Positions 1 to 8,138 of a stretch of 64,000 bases of DNA are shown piece by piece. A program made the translations under genes and the position numbers. Each line of letters begins with the position of its first letter. Position 1 is the first letter of the stretch. The DNA comes from Clostridiales bacterium (GTDB lineage Bacteria; Bacillota; Clostridia; Christensenellales; CAG-138), in NCBI GenBank assembly GCA_004558525.1, contig SFCQ01000004.1:62001-126000 (forward strand), in the 5' to 3' direction. The notes under the pieces are model-generated. The model was not told the origin of the DNA. It searched no databases and saw only the letters and a program-made list of their open reading frames with translations.

Positions 1-233
1 TGAGGGGCCTGATAGCTGCCCTGCTGAGGAGCCTGATAGCTGCCCTGCTGAGGCTGCTCGAATCCGGCCGTAGTTGGCATGGTCTCGCCGTCCCTGTACT
101 CACACGGACTATCTGCCGAATCCGGGTGATGCGGTGCCTCAGGCGCAGGCTTCGGAGTTATCTTAGCGCCGCATCCGGTGCAGAATTTGGCGTTGTCAGG
201 TAACTGCTTGCCGCAGTTTGTGCAAAATGCCAT
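1..233 (-). CDS. Zinc-ribbon protein with Gln/Pro-rich repeats (3' end outside window)
   Basis: The start is the ATG at 231-233, preceded by a GGAGG site. The N-terminus is a zinc ribbon: MAFCTNCGKQ, then FCTGCG, so two CxxC knuckles within 25 residues. A Pro/Ala/His-rich linker follows. The last visible part is a tandem repeat of about eight residues (PQQGSYQA) still running at the window edge. Proteins with this head in Clostridia usually continue into membrane segments or a DUF4190-type tail, which cannot be seen here. The function is unknown. Confidence 0.75.
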   Translation of the reverse strand, partial: MAFCTNCGKQLPDNAKFCTGCGAKITPKPAPEAPHHPDSADSPCEYRDGETMPTTAGFEQPQQGSYQAPQQGSYQAP

Positions 234-402
234 TTAATATAACCTCCTTCAGGTATTGTCTTTTTAATAAAACCGCCAAAGTCCGCCCTTTAGGGCGCGG
301 ACAAGCCGGCGAGCAGCATCAGGCACGCAAAATATGTTATTATAATCTTTATAAGCTTACTCTTCACCCTGCCATCCTGCTTCAGCATTATGTGCTTTCG
401 TC

Positions 403-783
403 TTACATTGCGCAAAGCTTGGATATAAGGTATTCAAGGCTGGTATCATAGAATATAAAGTCGTCTATGGTATTCGCCCGCTTGGCCTTCACCGCCAAGG
501 CCACATATTCCTCGTCCGTTTCCGGACAAAGCAATATCAGTTTGCAGTCCGGCGTTTCTTTTCTAAGCCGTGTGCAAAGCGCAAGGCAATAGTCCATATC
601 GTACTCGCCGCTTTCGGATACCTCTATAAGCGCGCAGGTCGCGCCGCTCCCGCGTATAACTATGCCTGCATCGGCATAATCCGGCTTGAAGCACATGCTT
701 ATGCCCTTTTCCTCCCTTACGAGCTTCATAAGGCTCTGCGCGAGTATTTTTCTCTTCATTATAAGCGCCACGGATTGCGACAT
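403..783 (-). CDS. Degenerate receiver-domain protein (pseudo-receiver)
   Basis: This is a 126-residue protein. The ATG at 783 is chosen because GGAGGAAGC lies just upstream; the longer open frame has no such site. It has the alternating strand/helix look of a response-regulator receiver domain: a strand reading ATCALIEVSES where the phospho-acceptor Asp would sit, then KLILLCPE and a final FIFYD strand. The usual acidic pair near the N-terminus, the acceptor Asp and the conserved Lys are all absent. It lies 161 bp downstream of the LuxR-type regulator, on the same strand, and may be a non-phosphorylated partner or decoy. The receiver assignment is by pattern only. Confidence 0.5.
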   Translation of the reverse strand: MSQSVALIMKRKILAQSLMKLVREEKGISMCFKPDYADAGIVIRGSGATCALIEVSESGEYDMDYCLALCTRLRKETPDCKLILLCPETDEEYVALAVKAKRANTIDDFIFYDTSLEYLISKLCAM

Positions 784-944
784 AGCTGCTTCCTCCCACA
801 ACGGAACATTAAGGCCATCAGTAAATAGATTGGATATACAAACGCCGCTCCTGATATCGCTACAACGAATCATAGCATTATCTAAAGCGGCGCACATCAC
901 AGCTAACTGTTATTTTATATTGCGTCTTGTAATTTATAGACGTA

Positions 945-1562
945 TCAATACCTTGGGTTAATCCAGCCGTTGAGAATAACGTGGGCCACAAGCTCGCTGG
1001 TGCGCTCAAAGCCCATTTTTCCCGTTACGCTTTGTATATGCCTGTACAGCGTGTTTTCAGAAATCCCCATGCGCTCGGCAATCTCCTTTCTGCTCACTCC
1101 TTCGCATATAAGCCGCAGCGTTTCAAGCTCCCTTTCCGTTAGCGGCGCTTCACCCGGCTGCACGGGAATGGTCTTTTGCTGAGGAAAATACTGCTTGCCT
1201 TCTATAACGTCCCTTATCACCTGAACGAAGAACGGCATTGTCTGGCTCTTTTCAACAAACGCGTCCGCGCCGCTCTTCCTTGCCCTGGGCATATATGTCA
1301 CCTCGTCATAGCCGGTCATGACGACCACCTTTATGCCTTCAAGCTCCTTTTTAATAAGCTCCGTAGCCTCAAGCCCGCTTGCGCCTTCCGCCGTGCATAT
1401 ATCCATAAGCACAAGATCGGGCCTTTTTTCGCGGCAGAATATGGGCGCAAGCTTAGCGTCCGATATGCTGCCGACAACTATCATATCATCGTATTCCTCA
1501 AGCGCGCTCCTGAAGGAGTCGCGTATCGCCGCGTGGTCGTCAACTATAAGTATCTTTATCAT
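945..1562 (-). CDS. NarL/LuxR-family two-component response regulator
   Basis: This 205-residue protein is a DNA-binding response regulator. The receiver domain (about 1-120) begins MIKILIVDDH, with acidic residues D9/D10, phospho-acceptor D54 (LVLMD), T83 (VMTG) and K105. The C-terminal LuxR-type helix-turn-helix (about 139-200) begins LTERELETLRL and contains EIAERMGISENTL. It lies 24 bp downstream of a HisKA_3-type kinase gene, the standard partner class for NarL regulators. The pair probably forms one transcript with the receptor at 3001-5436. Targets are unknown; the surface-protein gene at 5573-6649 is the nearest candidate. Confidence 0.93.
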   Translation of the reverse strand: MIKILIVDDHAAIRDSFRSALEEYDDMIVVGSISDAKLAPIFCREKRPDLVLMDICTAEGASGLEATELIKKELEGIKVVVMTGYDEVTYMPRARKSGADAFVEKSQTMPFFVQVIRDVIEGKQYFPQQKTIPVQPGEAPLTERELETLRLICEGVSRKEIAERMGISENTLYRHIQSVTGKMGFERTSELVAHVILNGWINPRY

Positions 1563-1586
1563 ATCCTTTGCTCCTCAAGGCTTGAT

Positions 1587-3014
1587 CTATGCCTCAATAA
1601 ACTCCGCCGTAACGGTGAAGCTCGGCGTTGTTGCTATGCGTATAGTGCCGCCCAGGGCTTCCGCCCTTCTGCGCATGCCGGTTATGCCGCCGCCTTCTAT
1701 TATGTATTCGCTGCCCTCGCCATTATCGCTGACAGTAAGCCGCCAGCCGTTCGGGATATGCGCGCACTTTGCCTTAACGCTGCTTGCGAAGCCGTGCCTT
1801 ACAGCATTGGTAACACACTCGCGCAATATGGCGTTCATGCAGGCCGCAATTTTTCTGTTTTCGCACACGCTTCCGCTGAATTCCACCTCCACCCCTATTT
1901 GGCTGAACATCTCCTTTAATGAAGCGAGCGCGCTTTCAGGATCCCTTGCATCGTCCGCCGGCAGCTCGTCAAGCTCGCTTATAAGCGAGCATATATCCTT
2001 TTCAAGCAGCTCCATATCAAGCGCCTTTCCTTCCCTTATCGCTTTGTCGAGCATGGTCACCCTTTGCCCAAGCACATCGTGTACCTTGGCCTTCTGGCTT
2101 TGCAGCTCAAGCCCGCGGCGTATCTCCTCTATATTGATAAGCATTTTTATAAGATGCCGCTTCTGGGCGCTCAGGGCCCTCCTTTCGCTTTCAAGCGCTT
2201 CTGCAAGACGCCACTGCTCCGTTATATCAGGGGCGTAAAGCTCTATATACTGCTTTGAGCCTATCGTGATAAAGCTATGCTCAAGCTGCCATACATGCCC
2301 ATCCGGCGTTTTCACGGCCAGCGTATCGCCAATATCAAAGCTTTCAACATTGTCAGGGAAGCAATCCGGTATAGAGCTTAGTATGTCTACCGCGCTTTTG
2401 GTGCGCTCAAGCGAAAGCTGGGACACGAGCTTTTGCATGGTCCTGTTCATAAGCAGAATATAGCCGGACCTGTCCGCAAAAAGCATGGCTGTCGGCAGGC
2501 TGTCTATGGCTTCTTTTATCGATAAGCCCGAAAGCCCCTCCTTAAGCTCATGCGATATGAACACAAGCACGCATATCGCCCTTGCAAGCGTAACGGCAGC
2601 ATTGGCCATGAACACATACGCAAACGCAGCGCCGAGCAGCTTTTCCATAATGGGGAGTATAAGCACGCTGAAGGTTATATACGCTATGTCCCACAGCTTG
2701 TTATGCCAAACGTATGAAAATACGGAGCATATGTTTATCATAAGGCAAAGCGCGTATCTTAAAAATATGAACCTTTCTCCTGCGGCCGCCATGCTTGAAT
2801 TCAAATTAAATTCAACATTGCCCATCAGCAGTACGCATATAGCGGTTTGCAGCGATATCGCGGCCTCAAGAAGCTGCCTTGGCAAAAGCCTTTTTTCAAA
2901 GCTCCTTCTATAAAACGAAAGCACGCATACAAGTACCTGCACCGCAAGCGCCGCAAGCAGCACGAACTGCACCGTCAGCCTTAGCCATGTCGGGAAAAAG
3001 CTAAACTCTATCAT
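1587..3014 (-). CDS. Membrane sensor histidine kinase (HisKA_3 / NarX-like)
   Basis: This is a 475-residue kinase. The start is the ATG at 3014, seven bases after GGAGGGG; it overlaps the stop of the upstream gene by 14 bp, so the two are probably translationally coupled. Four or five hydrophobic segments fill about 1-165. A PAS-like segment follows (SLPTAMLFADRSGYILLMNR). The phospho-acceptor box is KVHDVLGQRV, matching the HDxLGQ pattern of HisKA_3 kinases. The ATP-binding domain keeps the N box (ECVTNAVRHG), the G1 box (SDNGEGS) and a Gly-rich segment GGGITGMRRR. It should phosphorylate the regulator encoded just downstream. Confidence 0.9.
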   Translation of the reverse strand: MIEFSFFPTWLRLTVQFVLLAALAVQVLVCVLSFYRRSFEKRLLPRQLLEAAISLQTAICVLLMGNVEFNLNSSMAAAGERFIFLRYALCLMINICSVFSYVWHNKLWDIAYITFSVLILPIMEKLLGAAFAYVFMANAAVTLARAICVLVFISHELKEGLSGLSIKEAIDSLPTAMLFADRSGYILLMNRTMQKLVSQLSLERTKSAVDILSSIPDCFPDNVESFDIGDTLAVKTPDGHVWQLEHSFITIGSKQYIELYAPDITEQWRLAEALESERRALSAQKRHLIKMLINIEEIRRGLELQSQKAKVHDVLGQRVTMLDKAIREGKALDMELLEKDICSLISELDELPADDARDPESALASLKEMFSQIGVEVEFSGSVCENRKIAACMNAILRECVTNAVRHGFASSVKAKCAHIPNGWRLTVSDNGEGSEYIIEGGGITGMRRRAEALGGTIRIATTPSFTVTAEFIEA

Positions 3015-5436
3015 CGTTTTGCCCCTCCCTGTCAGCATATGTATTGTCTATGGTAAGGCTCGCCTCGTGCAAAAAACCGTCGTGCGCTATGGCAAGCCTG
3101 CCGCATTTAGGCTTTATGCTCAGCTCTATGCCGTCAAAGCTGCCCTCCGCCAGCAGGCGCATGACAAGCTTCGTATTATCGCCGTTATTAGATATGTTGC
3201 ATATCAGCGCGCTCCAGCCGCGTTCAAGCGCAAAGCTCAGGCCGTAAAACATAAATTCATAAAAGCCTGCCGCCTCCTCAGGCGAAAGCCTGGCCCCAAG
3301 CGAGACCCTGACCGCCGCCTTCAATCCGCTTTTATCCGCGCAGGATACAAGCTCCTCAAGATGCGCCTTAAGCTCGCCCGTGTCTATAAGCGAGGCCTGC
3401 TTTTGCTGGAACAGCATGTTGGAGCGCCTTTTGCAATAGCAAAGCAGCATATGCAGCCTTAAGGCCTCCTCTGCATCAAGCCCGTTACTGCCGGCTTTTT
3501 TAACTATGTCAAGCGCGTGCATAAGCTCCGTATGTATCGTGCTTTCAAGCTCGTCATGTATGCTTTGCCTGACCCTCAGCGCCTCCGCCCGTTCCCTGAG
3601 GTCGCGTTCGTTCTTAAGCAGGGCGTTGCCCCGCTCAAGCCTTTGCACTATTTCGCTCAGGCGCCTTTGCAGCTCGTGTACGGCGCTCATATCCTCCTGC
3701 CACACAACGGCGCCTCCGGCTATAGGCATGCCGGAAAGCTGTATATCCGGCGCGGTGTTTATAACAAACTGAGCGGTAAAATCCACGCTGCGCCTTACCT
3801 CGTCCTCAAGCGGCCTTGCGTTGGCGGAGGAAAGCATGGTATCTCCGGACGGGGTGACTATTTGCATATTCAGCACGGAATGTGAAAACAGGCCCGGATA
3901 ATTTGAATTTACAGGGATAAGCCCCGTTCGCATCGCCGATTCCATGAACAGAAGGAAGAACAGCACCGCCGTTATTGTAAAGTCGCCTTCCCAGGCAATG
4001 GGTATGCGCAGCGCATACATTATGCAATAGGCAAGCATCCATACGCACAGCCCTACGGGAAAAAGCAGGGCTTTCCTCCTTGGCGTTTTGCCGCATTTTT
4101 TAATAAGCAGCATAAGCGTCAAAAATATGCACGCTGCATTTACCATGCACACCGCAAAATAGCCTATGCCGTAGCTATAGTTGCCGGACCAACCCGGTTG
4201 GGACAGATCCATTCTGAACACCAGCATGTGCATATCGTTCGTCAGCACCAGCAAAAACGCAAGTATGTTCACTATAAGGCACACCTTCCACCACCTTGGC
4301 GCCGCGGCATGCCCCTCCGCGCCTATGGACACGGTCAGCCTTAGCATCGTCACCGGCAGGCCAAGCTGAAACAGATAAAACGAATACCAAAGATACCTGT
4401 TCAGCGCACCCGCAATCGGCAGCTGCCATTTTATCGTGCGCACCAGCAGCCAAAGCACCATTTCAGCGGCGGCTATGAATACTATCACGCGCATTTGCCT
4501 GTTCAAAAGCCTGCCTATCATCGTGCCTGCCCATGCCACAACAACGGCTATCGCCGCCGTAGCCGCTATTATATGCTCCCTGCCGTCGGCAGTAGTAAAC
4601 AGGTCTTTATGCTGCGCTTCCCTCTTGTAGCGCGCCCACGCGCTCTCCGTTGCGCCGAGCATTTTTGTATAGTCGTCAAGTTTTTTTGCCCTTGCATACT
4701 CGCTCTGCATAGGATAAAGCCTTCTGTCCGCCTCGCCCTCGTCCGTGCGCAGGCCGGACTGCTCCAGCAATATATCCATATGCACGGGCAGCTTAAGCTC
4801 TTTATTTGATAAAAGCCCTTTTGTGAAGCTGAGCGTGCCTTCCTCGGGTATTATTATTTCAAGCTTCCTTCCCGCTTTGATCTGGGCGGCAGCCTGATAG
4901 TCGAAGCATATCTGTATATCAGCGTCCGCATTCTGCGTGATGCGGCCGGATTGCTCAAGCTCCTCAAAAAGCTTCAGCGCCCCGTCCATATCAAAATCCT
5001 CGCCGCAAAGCGCGTAGCTCACGGCGGCAAAGCAGCAGTTGAAGGGCTCATTATATGAAAGCATTATGCTCCCGTCGCAGTTCAAAAGGCTTTTCCAGCC
5101 CCGTATATCCGCGCAGGTCTTATCCCTGTCAACAGCTATCACTACCGTGACCGCATACTGCGGATACCAATACAGCTTCCTGCTGCTTTGCATAAGCGTT
5201 TCCGCCTGATAGTCAAATACCTCCACGGCTATGCTGCTGCCGAGGCGCTCCGCCTCATAGCCGCTTTCAACGGCCCGGATATCATATTGCGGCAAAGCCT
5301 TTGGCAGAATATTGAGATATGGCGAGCTGCCATCGCAAAACACGCTGTTTGAAGGCGAATATGAGCATGCGGTCATCAGCAGGGCCAGAAGCATCGTCAT
5401 GTACGCCAAAAGCATTATCCAAAAGGACCGCTTCAT
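3001..5436 (-). CDS. Lipoprotein-type receptor: solute-binding domain, multi-span membrane region, kinase-like tail
   Basis: This 811-residue protein starts after an AAAGGGGG site. A lipoprotein-like signal (LLALLMTAC) leads into an extracellular region of about 270 residues resembling a solute-binding protein (SYEPFNCCFAAV-like hinge segments, 'FDYQAAAQIKAGRKLEI'). About eight hydrophobic segments follow (roughly 285-510), then a coiled region and a dimerisation-like motif IHDELESTIH that resembles the HisKA_3 H box. The terminal 150 residues occupy the place of an ATPase domain but show no recognisable N, G1 or G2 boxes, so kinase activity is doubtful. It overlaps the true kinase gene downstream and probably senses a ligand for it. 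Confidence 0.7.
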   Translation of the reverse strand: MKRSFWIMLLAYMTMLLALLMTACSYSPSNSVFCDGSSPYLNILPKALPQYDIRAVESGYEAERLGSSIAVEVFDYQAETLMQSSRKLYWYPQYAVTVVIAVDRDKTCADIRGWKSLLNCDGSIMLSYNEPFNCCFAAVSYALCGEDFDMDGALKLFEELEQSGRITQNADADIQICFDYQAAAQIKAGRKLEIIIPEEGTLSFTKGLLSNKELKLPVHMDILLEQSGLRTDEGEADRRLYPMQSEYARAKKLDDYTKMLGATESAWARYKREAQHKDLFTTADGREHIIAATAAIAVVVAWAGTMIGRLLNRQMRVIVFIAAAEMVLWLLVRTIKWQLPIAGALNRYLWYSFYLFQLGLPVTMLRLTVSIGAEGHAAAPRWWKVCLIVNILAFLLVLTNDMHMLVFRMDLSQPGWSGNYSYGIGYFAVCMVNAACIFLTLMLLIKKCGKTPRRKALLFPVGLCVWMLAYCIMYALRIPIAWEGDFTITAVLFFLLFMESAMRTGLIPVNSNYPGLFSHSVLNMQIVTPSGDTMLSSANARPLEDEVRRSVDFTAQFVINTAPDIQLSGMPIAGGAVVWQEDMSAVHELQRRLSEIVQRLERGNALLKNERDLRERAEALRVRQSIHDELESTIHTELMHALDIVKKAGSNGLDAEEALRLHMLLCYCKRRSNMLFQQKQASLIDTGELKAHLEELVSCADKSGLKAAVRVSLGARLSPEEAAGFYEFMFYGLSFALERGWSALICNISNNGDNTKLVMRLLAEGSFDGIELSIKPKCGRLAIAHDGFLHEASLTIDNTYADREGQNDDRV

Positions 5437-5487
5437 ATCCGTTCCCCCTTTCTGGCATGGTTATAGCCACACAGCCTGTTTATTTAT

Positions 5488-5516
5488 ATTTTATCTGATT
5501 ATTCCGCTTTTGCCAA
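5488..5516 (-). promoter_or_regulatory. Sigma-A promoter for the receptor/kinase/regulator operon
   Basis: On the minus strand, TTGGCA (5511-5516) and TAAAAT (5488-5493) are 17 bp apart. They lie about 50 bp upstream of the receptor start codon. No other promoter-like pair was seen before the downstream kinase and regulator genes. Confidence 0.5.
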
Positions 5517-5544
5517 CACAAAAGGCCGCTGCAAAGCAGCGGCC
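5517..5544 (-). terminator. Rho-independent terminator after the surface-protein gene
   Basis: A perfect nine-base stem GGCCGCTGC/GCAGCGGCC with a three-base loop (5524-5544) is followed on the minus strand by TTTTGTGTT. It separates the surface-protein gene from the receptor operon promoter. Confidence 0.85.
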
Positions 5545-5572
5545 CATAATAACAGATTATCCAGCTATTTGC

Positions 5573-6649
5573 TTATTTTACCAAGCCCAGGAACTGCGCC
5601 ACGGCGTACCACAGCGGCATGTCGCCAGTCTGCGGGGGAAGCGGCGCGGGCTGCACCGGCCGTACCGGAGCAGGGTAATACCCGCCGTTATAGTTGTAGG
5701 TATAGATGTTGGTAAAGCTGATGCCGTTGTAGTGGGTCTGGATTTCCCAGGGCTTATCGCCAGCCGTCAGGTTGTAGAATGTGCAATAGGTGCTTTGGTC
5801 ATTGTTCATTCCCGGCACCACTTTCCATTCGGTAGCGTCGTATGCCCAGTAGGGCGCGCCATCGTTCCTTTCGGTGACATTGAAGCCCTCTGAGAGGTTG
5901 CCAAAGTTTTCCTTATCGATAGTAACGGTCATAACGGTTTCGTAATGGCCCGCGCCGTTTGTCTTGATGGTATTGTTCTCGACTGTCACCTGCGGCGCGG
6001 CATCTTTCGCGCCAAAGTTGGACAGCACAAAGGTGAAGGTCTGCATGCCAGGAGCGGTATTGCCGCCCTGCCTGACTTCCTTGTAGATTGGGATACTTAT
6101 GGTCACAGTCTCGGGGTCGGACTCTGTCTTAGTATAGGTATTCTTAAGTATAAGCTCTCCATCTTTGGTAACTGTAATTATGTTGTTTTGCAGTTCTGCC
6201 AATACCGGTTCAGGAGAGGTTGATGGCAATGGGGTGTTCACCGGGAGAGCAGATGTTACAGGCTCCACAGACAATTCCCCCACAACGGGGACGAATGCCT
6301 GCATTTCATATGTATAGCCCTCTACATTCGCGCCGGATTCTTCGATAGTATACTCTCCTTCGGGGATATCAGTCAGCTGGCCGCTGTATTTATTGTTATT
6401 CGCATCCCACGTCAGACTGGCGCTAACAGGGCTGCCATCGTCGTTCATCAGCTTCACCGTGATGGGAGAAGGCCTGTTTACATTGTCCGGCAAGCCCTCA
6501 ACGGTCTTGGATACATCCAGCGTGTATGTCGTTTGCCCCGGCGCCTCGTCGGTACCGCTTGTGGCGGCAGTCGTTGCCGCTGCCGGAATAAATGCCAGCA
6601 CCATAATAAGCGCCAGCATGATTGCAAATAGTTTCTTCATCTTCTTCAT
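5573..6649 (-). CDS. Secreted surface protein with Cna-B/pilin-like repeats and PPQTG C-terminus
   Basis: This 358-residue protein starts with MKKMKKLFAIMLALIMVLAF and an AAATTAA-type signal cleavage region. The body has beta-rich segments typical of pilin or Cna-B-like folds: YTLDVSKTVEG, then IPEGEYTIEES and LILKNTYTK near 60-170, and a second unit beginning VTISIPIYKEV near 185 and ending NVTER and ISFTNIY. Such TxxVxK plus E-rich pairs often form isopeptide bonds. The C-terminus is Pro-rich, then LPPQTGDMPLW, a short hydrophobic stretch and one Lys. This reads as a shortened sortase sorting signal. It lies upstream of the receptor/kinase operon and has its own promoter and terminator. Confidence 0.72.
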   Translation of the reverse strand: MKKMKKLFAIMLALIMVLAFIPAAATTAATSGTDEAPGQTTYTLDVSKTVEGLPDNVNRPSPITVKLMNDDGSPVSASLTWDANNNKYSGQLTDIPEGEYTIEESGANVEGYTYEMQAFVPVVGELSVEPVTSALPVNTPLPSTSPEPVLAELQNNIITVTKDGELILKNTYTKTESDPETVTISIPIYKEVRQGGNTAPGMQTFTFVLSNFGAKDAAPQVTVENNTIKTNGAGHYETVMTVTIDKENFGNLSEGFNVTERNDGAPYWAYDATEWKVVPGMNNDQSTYCTFYNLTAGDKPWEIQTHYNGISFTNIYTYNYNGGYYPAPVRPVQPAPLPPQTGDMPLWYAVAQFLGLVK

Positions 6650-6680
6650 CTTCTTCCCCTTCTCCTTTTATTTTCTTTGA

Positions 6681-6717
6681 TATAAAAATACCGATGCATT
6701 GATTATGCAACGGTATT
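6681..6717 (-). promoter_or_regulatory. Terminator-like hairpin inside the surface-protein leader
   Basis: On the minus strand, AATACCG-T-TGCAT pairs with ATGCA-T-CGGTATT around a five-base loop (6687-6717), and a run of T with an A follows at once. It lies downstream of the candidate promoter and upstream of the start codon, the position of an attenuator. No antiterminator partner was found by eye. Confidence 0.45.
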
Positions 6718-6780
6718 CAAACGAATATACTTATTCTGTATGCGAAAGAAGCAAACGTTATGCCGCTTGCTTGCTTGCGA

Positions 6781-6812
6781 ATTATAGGCTGAAATTCTTA
6801 CGCCCATGTCAA
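6781..6812 (-). promoter_or_regulatory. Candidate promoter for the surface-protein gene (long spacer)
   Basis: Minus-strand TTGACA (6807-6812) and TATAAT (6781-6786) are both perfect, but they are 20 bp apart, which is long for sigma-A. An activator might compensate for the spacing. The rest of the gene-free stretch 6650-6965 holds only the hairpin at 6681-6717 and the DUF308 terminator. Confidence 0.4.
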
Positions 6813-6925
6813 GCCTTCCTTTGCATACAATACTGAGCTTTTAGATTATATCATACTGCGCATCCTTTTGCACCTGTTTTTAATTAACAGTAGTCTATGT
6901 TTACTGTTAATATGCAGCGCCGTTC

Positions 6926-6948
6926 CAAAAAGGGCGGCTCAGCCGCCC
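6926..6948 (-). terminator. Terminator after the DUF308 gene
   Basis: The stem GGGCGGC/GCCGCCC (6932-6948, loop TGA) is followed on the minus strand by TTTTTGG. It sits 18 bp past the stop codon of the gene at 6966-7502. Confidence 0.85.
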
Positions 6949-6965
6949 CGTGTGCAGGTTGTTGT

Positions 6966-7502
6966 TCAGACCTCTGTAAGCATCTTCTTTGCAAATATTA
7001 TGCTGATAAGGTTCATTATGCCGTCTACCAGCATGCAGCAGCCCATTACCACGGTTGCAGTGGCTGCGCTCTCTATCGGGTTAAATACCATTATTATGCC
7101 GGCAATGAGCATCAAAAGGGAGAATATCATAACGGCTATGTACTTGCCCAGCTTGTAGCGCATCATATTGAAGGAAAGCTGAAGCCTGAGTATGCTGTCC
7201 GTTATTACGGCGACGCCCATCGCCACGCCGAACACCGCCACTACGCCCTTTGCGCATATTATCATAAGCAGGCCTATCACGCCGCAGCTCGTGCCGAGCG
7301 CAAGACCCATTCCCGGAAAGGAGTAGCCAGGCGCGGCATTGAAGTAGCGTATTATGTGATATATGCCGTATATTATAAGCGCAGCGCCGAGTATATAGCA
7401 TATTACCAGCCTTGAGCCGACAGGCCATATTATCTGGATAAGCCCAAGCAGAATATATACGAGAGAAATAGCCAACAGAGTGTTGCGAAAACCCTTGCTC
7501 AT
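6966..7502 (-). CDS. DUF308/HdeD-type membrane protein
   Basis: This 178-residue protein starts after GGAGGT. It consists of six hydrophobic helices arranged as repeated pairs with short Gly-rich turns (YILGAALIIYGIYHI, GVIGLLMIICAKG, MLIAGIIMVFNP, MGCCMLVDGIMNLI). This repeating pattern is that of the HdeD/DUF308 family of small integral membrane proteins. Their role is unclear; HdeD is acid-stress linked in enterics. It stands alone between terminators. Confidence 0.75.
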   Translation of the reverse strand: MSKGFRNTLLAISLVYILLGLIQIIWPVGSRLVICYILGAALIIYGIYHIIRYFNAAPGYSFPGMGLALGTSCGVIGLLMIICAKGVVAVFGVAMGVAVITDSILRLQLSFNMMRYKLGKYIAVMIFSLLMLIAGIIMVFNPIESAATATVVMGCCMLVDGIMNLISIIFAKKMLTEV

Positions 7503-7631
7503 ACAGATTTACCTCCTGTTTTCCGTTTATTGTTACAGCTATATTTTATCCAACATGGAGGCCGTATTCAATATGCAAAAGCGCGTATACGCAACAATTT
7601 CAATATTCTTCACATGATTTCACACAAATAA

Positions 7632-7668
7632 CAAAAAGAAACGGACAGCTTTATCATAAAACTGCCCG
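7632..7668 (-). terminator. rpmE: Terminator after rpmE
   Basis: On the minus strand, CGGGCAG pairs with CTGTCCG (one G-T pair) around a 13-base loop, followed by TTTCTTTTTG. It lies about 50 bp downstream of the rpmE stop. Confidence 0.6.
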
Positions 7669-7719
7669 CCCCTTTTTAACACATTAGGAATAACGAATTT
7701 TTGCCGCAAGCTCAGGCTA

Positions 7720-7920
7720 TCAGTTGATGCCGTAACGCTTCTTGAAGCGGTCAACACGTCCGCCGGTATCTACCAGCTTCTGCCTGCCGGTATAGAACGG
7801 ATGGCACTTGGAGCAAATTTCGACCTTGAGCTCGCCCTTGACGGAGCCGGTCTTAAAGGTCTCGCCACATGCGCAACGGACGACGCTTTCACCGTAAGAG
7901 GGATGGATATCCTTTTTCAT
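7720..7920 (-). CDS. rpmE: 50S ribosomal protein L31
   Basis: This 66-residue protein begins MKKDIHPSYGE and ends RFKKRYGIN, a full-length bL31. Zinc ligands are kept: CAC near residue 16 and CSKCHPFYTG near 36-40. This marks the zinc-containing (C+) form rather than the zinc-free paralogue used under zinc starvation. It is monocistronic. Confidence 0.97.
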   Translation of the reverse strand: MKKDIHPSYGESVVRCACGETFKTGSVKGELKVEICSKCHPFYTGRQKLVDTGGRVDRFKKRYGIN

Positions 7921-8066
7921 CGTGCAACTCCTTACATAATTTTGCTGGGCGCAGCGCGATTAACCGCCCTGCTGCTGCATTCTGAGACCATACAGTCCCG
8001 AACAGACGATATTATACCCCTAAAATCACCCGAAAGCAAGGACTTTTTTGATAAATTTGCATTGAC

Positions 8067-8096
8067 TTGACAAGTCCGGCCGCGTTGACCTATCAT
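8067..8096 (+). promoter_or_regulatory. Sigma-A promoter for the nucleosidase gene
   Basis: TTGACA (8067-8072) and TATCAT (8091-8096) are 18 bp apart. They lie about 40 bp upstream of the start codon at 8139. Confidence 0.65.
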
Positions 8097-8138
8097 ACAT
8101 GCAAGCAATGCGCATATAAAACTGTAATGAGGTATTAT

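Noticed and set aside
936..950. 14-bp match (tagacgtatcaata) between about 937 and 62019
   Set aside because: A match of this length is expected a few times by chance in 64 kb, and the two sites have no common context.
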